From CAZWHE01 sp964633825 (lineage in GTDB: Bacteria > Planctomycetota > B15-G4 > CAYZWU01): a DNA stretch of 5,559 nucleotides. Shown here in pieces: positions 1 to 5,559 of the stretch. Location: positions 1 through 5,559 of the forward strand of contig CAZWHE010000206.1 of NCBI GenBank assembly GCA_964633825.1, in the 5' to 3' direction. Both the position numbers and the translations under genes were made by a program. Numbering within the stretch: the first letter of the stretch is position 1; each line of letters begins with the position of its first letter. Below the pieces are notes generated by a model, which ran no database searches, was not told the origin of the DNA, and saw only the letters and a list, made by a program, of their open reading frames with translations.

Positions 1-166
1 TAACTGCGTTGCGTATCGCGTTCCGATCCTCAACCTGTCAAAAACAGGCCTGCGGTCGAAACGCGTCGGACTGCTTCGCTGCCCTTGGCAGCGCACAGTC
101 CGCGGCGCCTTGTTACAACGCATCTCACGGCTCCTCGTCACAAAATCGCATGAAATGTCCGGGTTA
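1..166. repeat. Hairpin-rich intergenic element, possible dispersed repeat
   Basis: No credible gene is visible here. The stretch contains two hairpins. The first has arms CCTGT (34-38) and ACAGG (44-48). The second is compound: outer arms CGGACTG (67-73) and CAGTCCG (96-102), inner arms CGCTGCC (77-83) and GGCAGCG (87-93), with a 3-nt loop. The segment is bounded by TAAC at base 1 and GTTA at 163-166, and TGCGTTG (5-11) recurs inverted as CAACGCA (116-122). Neither hairpin is followed by a T-run, so a terminator reading is poor. The layout fits an intergenic palindromic repeat or the remnant of a small mobile element end. The window starts at or inside it, so the left boundary is uncertain. 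Calling it dispersed is inference, since only one copy is visible. Confidence 0.4.
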
Positions 167-246
167 AGAATGATGCGAGTGGCTCGTTAACTGATAGGAT
201 TCTATGGGATGGCGCCGGACCCGTCCATTACAATCGGGTTTCGACA

Positions 247-2070
247 ATGGACATGAACGCCGAGAAAGAAACAAGAGTCGAACCGCCGGGACGCGCCGGC
301 CTCCGCGTCCGCATCCTGGCCGGCATGGCCCTCGTGGCCCTCTGTCCCCTCGTCGTCATGGCATGGCAGGGATACCGCTGCGCGCGCTGTTCGATCGTGG
401 AACAGCAGGAAAAACACCTCCGCACCGTCCTCGAATCCCGGAAGGACTGCCTCGTCAACTGGCTCGACGAACGCCGGTCCGACCTGCGCTTCCTGGCGGC
501 CACGCCTTACGCGCGCCGGGGGTGCGAAACGGAATGCGGCCGGGCCACGGGCGGCGTCGACGGCTGCACCGACCTTCTCGAGAACTTCCGGGAGGGGAGC
601 CACGCCTACGAGATCATCGAGTCGTACAACCTCGACTGGGAACCGCTCCAGCGGTCGTGCAGCAAGCACTGCACGAGGGAAAAGGTCCTGAACGAAGGCT
701 TCGCGTCGCTCCTCGCCGGCGCCGACGGGCTCGTTGTCAACACGCCCGCACCCGACTGGGACGGCATGATATGCCTCGACATGGGGCATCCCCTTCTCGA
801 CGATTCCGGCGAAAAGGTGGGCTACCTCGTGGCGGGCCTGAACCTCTCCCGCGCCATGGAACCGATTCTCCAGAACCGCTCCGGCCTGGGTGAGACCGGC
901 AAGGTCTACATCGTTTCAAAGGAAGGCGTGATCCAGAGCGAGCCCCTGGCCGGGGACAGGCTGATCGGAAAACCGGCCGGCCTGCCCGGGGGAATGCCGG
1001 CTGATTCATCGGAAGCCGTGTTCGAATATTCCGATCACCGCGGGGTCGACGTTCTCGGCGCGGCGACGACCTTCCCGGACACGCCTTTCTCGATCGTGAC
1101 CGAGATCGACCAGGCCGAGGCCTTCGGACAGCTCGCCGTCCTCAAGAACCGCGCTGTCGTCACCGGCCTGATAACGCTCGCCGCCGTCCTGCTCATCGCG
1201 CTCCGCACCGCGGGCAGGATTTCCCACCCTTTGAAAGAGCTGGCGGCCGTGGCGCGCCGCATCTCCCAAGGCCGCCGGGAAGAGCGCCTCGGCCCGATGA
1301 GCGGGACCGAAGCCCGCGAGGTGGCTGCGGCCTTCAACAGGATGCTCGACGAGCTCGACGCGGCGCAGCGGCGCCTTTCCCACGCCGCCGCACTCGCCGC
1401 CATCGGCGAGCTGAGCACGAGCGTGGTCCACGAGATCCGCAACCCCCTCTCCTCCATCAAAATGAACATCAACACGCTGCGCAAGGAGGTGAAGTGGGAC
1501 AGCGCCCATTCGGAGCTCGCCGAGATCGCGTCGAGGCAGGTGGGACGCGTGGAGCGGATGCTGAACGACCTCCTCCAGTACGGAAAACCCCTCGACATCA
1601 ACCCGGAGCCCGTCCTGTTCGAGGAACTGGTACGGGACGTTCTCGAAGTCACCGGTGAAAAAGCGCGCGAAAAGAACGTCCATATCAAGATCACCGATCT
1701 CCTGAAAGAGGACAAGATCGCCGTCGACGGCGAGCAGATCACTCGCGCCCTGGCCAACCTGGTCACGAATGCGATCCAGGCCGTCGACGAGGGGGGATCG
1801 ATCATCGTGGCCGGAATGCCCGAAGAGAAGGACATGATCAGGATCGCCGTTACGGACAGCGGCCCCGGCATTCCGGGGGCCGTCCTGGAAAAGCTCTTCC
1901 AGCCTTTCGTCACAACACGGGAAGACGGAACAGGCCTCGGCCTGGCCAACGTGAAAAAAATCGTCGAATACCACGGCGGAACTGTCTCCGCCGTTAACGG
2001 TGCCGATAACGGTGCAGATAACGGCACAAGGGGCGCGATCTTTTCGATTCTGATTCCGAAAAGGAGTTGA
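247..2070 (+). CDS. Membrane sensor histidine kinase with Cys-rich dCache sensor (NtrB/ZraS-like)
   Basis: This 607-residue sensor kinase should autophosphorylate on His and pass the phosphate to the regulator encoded 16 nt downstream. Visible order: a short cytoplasmic N-terminus; TM1 at about 21-43; an extracytoplasmic dCache-like sensor at about 44-300 (GLGETGKVYIV at 213-223, an EID segment near 286-288); TM2 at about 303-320; HAMP at about 322-372; the H-box HEIRNPL with His395; and a HATPase_c domain with N-box NLVTNA (504-509), G1 DSGPGI (537-542), F-box LFQPF (550-554) and G2 GTGLGL (561-566). All catalytic motifs are intact. The sensor holds nine cysteines (45, 48, 68, 93, 97, 107, 138, 142, 176), including CxxC and two CxxxC pairs, which is unusual for dCache and suggests metal or redox sensing (inference). 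ATG 247 is the first ATG in the frame. No strong Shine-Dalgarno precedes it, and ATG 253 is an alternative start. Confidence 0.93.
   Translation: MDMNAEKETRVEPPGRAGLRVRILAGMALVALCPLVVMAWQGYRCARCSIVEQQEKHLRTVLESRKDCLVNWLDERRSDLRFLAATPYARRGCETECGRATGGVDGCTDLLENFREGSHAYEIIESYNLDWEPLQRSCSKHCTREKVLNEGFASLLAGADGLVVNTPAPDWDGMICLDMGHPLLDDSGEKVGYLVAGLNLSRAMEPILQNRSGLGETGKVYIVSKEGVIQSEPLAGDRLIGKPAGLPGGMPADSSEAVFEYSDHRGVDVLGAATTFPDTPFSIVTEIDQAEAFGQLAVLKNRAVVTGLITLAAVLLIALRTAGRISHPLKELAAVARRISQGRREERLGPMSGTEAREVAAAFNRMLDELDAAQRRLSHAAALAAIGELSTSVVHEIRNPLSSIKMNINTLRKEVKWDSAHSELAEIASRQVGRVERMLNDLLQYGKPLDINPEPVLFEELVRDVLEVTGEKAREKNVHIKITDLLKEDKIAVDGEQITRALANLVTNAIQAVDEGGSIIVAGMPEEKDMIRIAVTDSGPGIPGAVLEKLFQPFVTTREDGTGLGLANVKKIVEYHGGTVSAVNGADNGADNGTRGAIFSILIPKRS
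1995..2030 (+). repeat. 12-bp tandem repeat inside the kinase gene
   Basis: Three consecutive 12-nt units begin at 1995, 2007 and 2019. The first two differ at one base (TAACGGTGCCGA and TAACGGTGCAGA) and the third is diverged (TAACGGCACAAG). In the protein they encode the NGADNGADNGT loop (about residues 584-594), between the G2 box and the last beta strand of the ATPase domain. Repeat length is a multiple of three, so copy-number change would keep the frame. It probably arose by replication slippage in a tolerant surface loop. Confidence 0.7.
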
Positions 2071-2086
2071 TGGAGGGAACGACGAA

Positions 2087-3427
<1,341 letters not shown>

Positions 3428-3434
3428 CCAGCAT

Positions 3435-3460
3435 CTGGCCACGGGGAGAGGCCAGTTTTT
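3435..3460 (+). terminator. Intrinsic terminator of the kinase/regulator operon
   Basis: Perfect 6-bp arms CTGGCC (3435-3440) and GGCCAG (3450-3455) flank a 9-nt loop and are followed at once by TTTTT (3456-3460). It begins 7 nt after the regulator's stop codon. The stem is short but GC-rich. It separates the operon from the downstream gene, which implies that gene has its own promoter. Confidence 0.72.
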
Positions 3461-3537
3461 GGCGGTTTGCCGGCGCACCCTCCGCCGAGCTCGCAATAAC
3501 CGCACATATCGCAGCATATTATGTATTCATGGATTTT

Positions 3538-3553
3538 TGGCGCGCATTTCGCT
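3538..3553 (+). promoter_or_regulatory. Candidate sigma-54 (-24/-12) promoter
   Basis: The sequence TGGCGCGCATTTCGCT matches the sigma-54 consensus TGGCACG-N4-TTGCW with two mismatches. The near-invariant GG (3539-3540) and GC (3551-3552) are separated by exactly 10 nt, the spacing this sigma factor requires. A T-run (3534-3538) lies just upstream. Transcription would start near 3564, giving a leader of about 47 nt before the ATG at 3611. The upstream gene encodes a GAFTGA-containing sigma-54 activator, which makes regulation by it plausible. About 75 bp between the terminator and this site could hold activator sites, but I see only imperfect dyads there (for example ACATAT at 3504-3509 against ATATTATGT at 3516-3524). 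Confidence 0.6.
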
Positions 3554-3598
3554 ACTTGTTCAAACAAAACCGAGCTATATATCGTTGTATGTAAAAAC

Positions 3599-3604
3599 AA
3601 GGAG
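3599..3604 (+). promoter_or_regulatory. Ribosome binding site fixing the start of the Cys-repeat protein
   Basis: AAGGAG lies 6 nt before ATG 3611. The reading frame is open further upstream to an ATG at 3521, but that start has no comparable site and lies upstream of the sigma-54-like promoter. The start at 3611 also puts a typical signal peptide at the N-terminus. Confidence 0.85.
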
Positions 3605-3610
3605 AAAAAC

Positions 3611-4324
3611 ATGCTGAACAAACCGTACTTTAAATTTGCCTTCCTGTTGATCGCCATATCGGCCCTCTTGATCGGGGAGCTCCCGGCCAAGGAGAAAGCC
3701 GCGATCACGCCCTACCCTTTCACAACCTGTCTCGTAACGGGTAAAGATCTCACCGGCAAGGAGGACGCCGTGACCTATGTTCACGAAGGGCGGCAGCTCC
3801 GTTTCTGGTGCAACATGTGCCTCGGCAAATTCAAGAAAGATCCGAGCACTTACCTCAAGAAATTCGACCGGGCCATTGCGAAGAGCCAGCTCCCCCTCTA
3901 CCCCGTCAACACATGCGTCGTTTCCGGGATGAAGCTCGGCAGCATGGGCGAGCCCATCGATTACGTTCACAAAAACCGCCTTGTCCGTTTCTGCTGCAAG
4001 GGGTGCATCCCGAAGTTCGAGAAGGACCCGGATCAGTACCTGGCCAAGCTCGACAAGGCCGTGACGGCAAAACAGAAATTCGGTTATCCGCTGAAAACAT
4101 GCGTGATCTCGGGAATGAAGCTCGGCAACATGGGCGAGCCGCACGAAATCATCTACGCCAACCGGCTCGTCCGCCTCTGCGGCAAGGGATGTGTTACTGC
4201 TTTCAAGAAGAACCCCGCCAAGTACCTGGCCAAGGTCGACGAGGCCCGGGCCAAAAAAGAAGCCCAGATCAATAAGAGCAAAAAGCGGAAGAAGAGCTCG
4301 AAAAAAGATTGCGACAGCGGGTGA
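3611..4324 (+). CDS. Exported protein with three TRASH/YHS-like cysteine repeats, putative metal-binding
   Basis: This 237-residue protein has a Sec-type signal peptide: a Lys-containing start, a hydrophobic core at about 9-22, and possible cleavage after LPA (24-26). The mature part is three repeats with an exact 62-residue period (starting at Tyr35, Tyr97, Tyr159). Each reads roughly YPxxTCxVxG, then Y-V/A-x-x-x-R, a Cys cluster, F-x-K-x-P-x-x-YL-x-K. Repeat cysteines are 40/67/70, 102/128/129/132 and 164/190/194. The pattern C-x25-C-x2/3-C resembles the TRASH/YHS metal-binding fold, though the first spacing is longer than the classical TRASH spacing. The tail (213-237) is Lys-rich and ends near a lone Cys234. 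A role in periplasmic binding or sequestration of a soft metal is inferred from the family resemblance and from the neighbouring sigma-54 regulator and RND pump. It has its own promoter and terminator. No gene name is recognised. Confidence 0.85.
   Translation: MLNKPYFKFAFLLIAISALLIGELPAKEKAAITPYPFTTCLVTGKDLTGKEDAVTYVHEGRQLRFWCNMCLGKFKKDPSTYLKKFDRAIAKSQLPLYPVNTCVVSGMKLGSMGEPIDYVHKNRLVRFCCKGCIPKFEKDPDQYLAKLDKAVTAKQKFGYPLKTCVISGMKLGNMGEPHEIIYANRLVRLCGKGCVTAFKKNPAKYLAKVDEARAKKEAQINKSKKRKKSSKKDCDSG
3713..4252 (+). repeat. Three 186-bp in-frame coding repeats
   Basis: The units run 3713-3898, 3899-4084 and 4085-4252 (the last slightly shorter), matching the 62-residue protein period. Units 2 and 3 are the closest pair at DNA level: the 26 nt at 3929-3954 and at 4115-4140 differ at one base, while unit 1 is much more diverged. 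This suggests an old duplication followed by a more recent one of the second or third unit. Confidence 0.85.
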
Positions 4325-4374
4325 GGCTGATCAACAAGGCGCCGTGCGCGCCGGATAAAAGACCTCTTGTATAT

Positions 4375-4419
4375 GGAGCAGGCCCGTTCGATTCCGGACG
4401 GGCCTGCTCCGTGCTTTTT
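4375..4419 (+). terminator. Strong intrinsic terminator after the Cys-repeat gene
   Basis: A perfect 13-bp stem pairs GGAGCAGGCCCGT (4375-4387) with ACGGGCCTGCTCC (4398-4410) around a 10-nt loop, and TTTTT follows at 4415-4419. It lies between two convergent transcripts. On the minus strand the T-run is about 13 nt away, so it may work weakly in that direction too. A smaller hairpin (GGCGC 4338-4342 with GCGCC 4348-4352) precedes it. Confidence 0.85.
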
Positions 4420-4426
4420 AGATAAT

Positions 4427-5113
4427 TCATTGCTCAAGAGACCCCAACGACCCCGGCAGGTGGTCGGCAGCGAATTTTTTCAAAAGCGCGCAGGGTTGGT
4501 CAAGCGGCTTGTCCGCGGCCGGCCGCACGGCCCACGGGAAGCCGTTCGAAAAAAATTCCGGCACGGCATCCTTCGAGCCACATCCGGTTTATAAACTCCT
4601 TCGAAGAATATTCCACGGCGGTGGATTCGCCGACCACCACTGAAAACCCGAAGGCCGCTCCCGCTTGTTTAAACGCTTTACACGCTGTTTCCCCTTGCGA
4701 ACCATTTTTGTCCGCACCAACAAACGTCAGAAGGTTGAGCGCACGTGCCCGGCGGGCGATCTCATGAACCACGCCGGTTCCTCCCGTAAAAAGAAGAAAG
4801 AAAAGGCGCGGGTGCGACTCAACAAGATTGAACACGAGTTCCTGCCGCAGCAGAGGCTCGCCGCCGGCAAGTATCACGCCAAAAGTGCCGAGCTCTTCCG
4901 CTTCCGTAACAACCCGGAGAGCCGTCTCCTCGGGCAGATGATGATGGCTTGGGGTACGGGAACACCAAGGTTTTCCGTGTATCTTGCACGTTTCTTCTCA
5001 GATCGCCGGGCCGCCCGTTGAAGCATCAGTAAAGAAAGCTTACGTGCCGGCGAAGCTCCCCGCATCATTGCTTGTATAAGAGGATAATCCTTGTTTATGT
5101 CATTAGCCGCCAT
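4427..5113 (-). pseudogene. Decayed radical SAM protein gene lacking its Fe-S motif
   Basis: From ATG 5113 the minus strand encodes an N-terminus of the type seen before radical SAM cores (MRGASPARKL, then ENLGVPVPQAIIICP) up to about 4934. Homology then continues in a different frame from about 4931 (EETALRVVTEAEELGTFGV, then ILAGGEPLLRQEL, FLLFTGGT, AAFGFSVVV and GCRAGIFFERLPVG), ending at a stop at 4500-4502. A further stretch back in the first frame (AADKPLDQPCALLKKFAA) runs to a stop at 4427-4429 and may be the original C-terminus. The CxxxCxxC cluster motif expected between AIII and the GGEP motif is absent in the frames examined, so sequence has been deleted as well as shifted. Even joined, it would be about 229 codons, shorter than expected. 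It overlaps the RND gene by 11 nt, which suggests an originally coupled gene. Exact family unknown. Confidence 0.72.
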
Positions 5114-5559
5114 GTGACTCTCTCTTTCCTTGTTTACCGACCTGCAGCTCCTTGATGAAACAGTACAGAACCGGAACGATGAGCATCGTCATGATCTGTA
5201 TGACCATTCCGCCGAAGGATGGGATGGCCATGGGGACCATGATGTCACTACCCCGTCCCATGGACGTCAGGACGGGAAGCAGAGCCAGAATGGTCGTGGC
5301 CGCCGTCATCAGGGCCGGCCGGACGCGCCGCGCTCCGGCTTCGACCACCGTGTCGCGGATCTCTCGGATCGTCCGCGGTTTTCTTTTTCGGAAGAGCTGC
5401 TCCTGGTAAGTCCCCATGATGACCCCGTCATCAGTGGCGATGCCGAAGAGAGCCAGGAAGCCGACCCACACGGCAACGCTCAGATTGATGGTGTGGACCT
5501 GGAAGAGCTCGCGCATCGACACCCCGAAGACGTCGAAGTTCATGAACCACGGCTGGCCG
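5103..5559 (-). CDS. Heavy-metal RND efflux transporter, CzcA/CusA family (C-terminal part)
   Basis: The gene enters from the right edge; the last 151 residues are visible and the N-terminal bulk is outside the window. The fragment holds the final membrane helices of an inner-membrane RND proton antiporter: HTINLSVAVWVGF followed by ALFGIATDDGVIM (a hallmark of metal-efflux RND pumps), then RPALMTAATTILALLPVL, GRGSDIMVPMAIPSFGGM and the last helix ending near VPVLYC. A basic hydrophilic tail (KELQVGKQGKRESHGG) follows. Such pumps export Cu, Ag, Zn, Co or Cd from the periplasm with a membrane fusion protein and an outer-membrane channel. The metal cannot be assigned from this fragment. The ATG at 5543 is internal, because the frame stays open upstream with typical family sequence (GQPWF). 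The stop codon lies inside the start of the following radical SAM remnant. Confidence 0.92.
   Translation of the reverse strand, partial: GQPWFMNFDVFGVSMRELFQVHTINLSVAVWVGFLALFGIATDDGVIMGTYQEQLFRKRKPRTIREIRDTVVEAGARRVRPALMTAATTILALLPVLTSMGRGSDIMVPMAIPSFGGMVIQIMTMLIVPVLYCFIKELQVGKQGKRESHGG

Noticed and set aside
67..102. Compound hairpin read as an intrinsic terminator
   Set aside because: No T-run follows on either strand.
180..195. A sigma-54-like sequence (TGGCTCGTTAACTGAT) upstream of the kinase
   Set aside because: The -12 GC is GA at the required spacing, so the essential dinucleotide is missing. No convincing sigma-70 boxes were seen either, so no promoter is called.
3521..3610. Upstream ATG at 3521 that would extend the Cys-repeat protein by 30 residues
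   Set aside because: It lacks a good ribosome binding site, lies upstream of the likely sigma-54 promoter and would bury the signal peptide. ATG 3611 has AAGGAG at proper spacing.
4500..4877. A stand-alone 125-residue protein starting at GTG 4877
   Set aside because: Its sequence begins in the middle of a radical SAM core (ILAGGEP), and the homology continues upstream in both the same and another frame, so it is part of a broken gene.
4665..5021. Plus-strand open frame of 118 codons
   Set aside because: It is antisense to the radical SAM remnant, is Lys/Arg-rich, and shows no domain or ribosome binding site.

Overview
The window comes from a GC-rich bacterial genome. An NtrC-class sigma-54 activator, a dCache histidine kinase, a heavy-metal RND pump and a radical SAM gene together suggest an anaerobic delta-proteobacterium (Desulfobacterota sensu lato). 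That assignment is an inference from gene style, not from a marker gene.

Layout: Bases 1-166 hold no convincing gene. They form a hairpin-rich stretch that looks like an intergenic repeat. Bases 247-3427 (+) are a two-gene operon encoding a membrane histidine kinase with an unusually cysteine-rich extracytoplasmic dCache sensor and, 16 nt downstream, its sigma-54-dependent response regulator. A hairpin terminator (3435-3460) closes this operon. A short AT-rich intergenic region follows and carries a well-spaced sigma-54-type -24/-12 promoter (3538-3553). Next is a gene (3611-4324, +) for an exported protein made of three TRASH/YHS-like cysteine repeats with an exact 62-residue period, followed by a strong terminator (4375-4419).

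On the opposite strand, converging on that terminator, is the 3' end of a CzcA/CusA-type RND efflux transporter gene (5103-5559, truncated by the window edge). It overlaps by 11 nt the start of a decayed radical SAM gene (4427-5113). That gene has shifted reading frames and has lost the region that should carry the CxxxCxxC iron-sulfur motif.

How the genes may work together (inference): the arrangement resembles a metal-stress module. A Cys-rich periplasmic sensor phosphorylates a sigma-54 activator, which switches on a periplasmic Cys-repeat metal-binding protein through its own -24/-12 promoter, next to an RND metal efflux pump. The logic parallels the Zra system of enterobacteria (ZraS, ZraR, periplasmic ZraP), but the effector protein and sensor architecture differ. 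The metal or thiol ligand cannot be deduced from the sequence.
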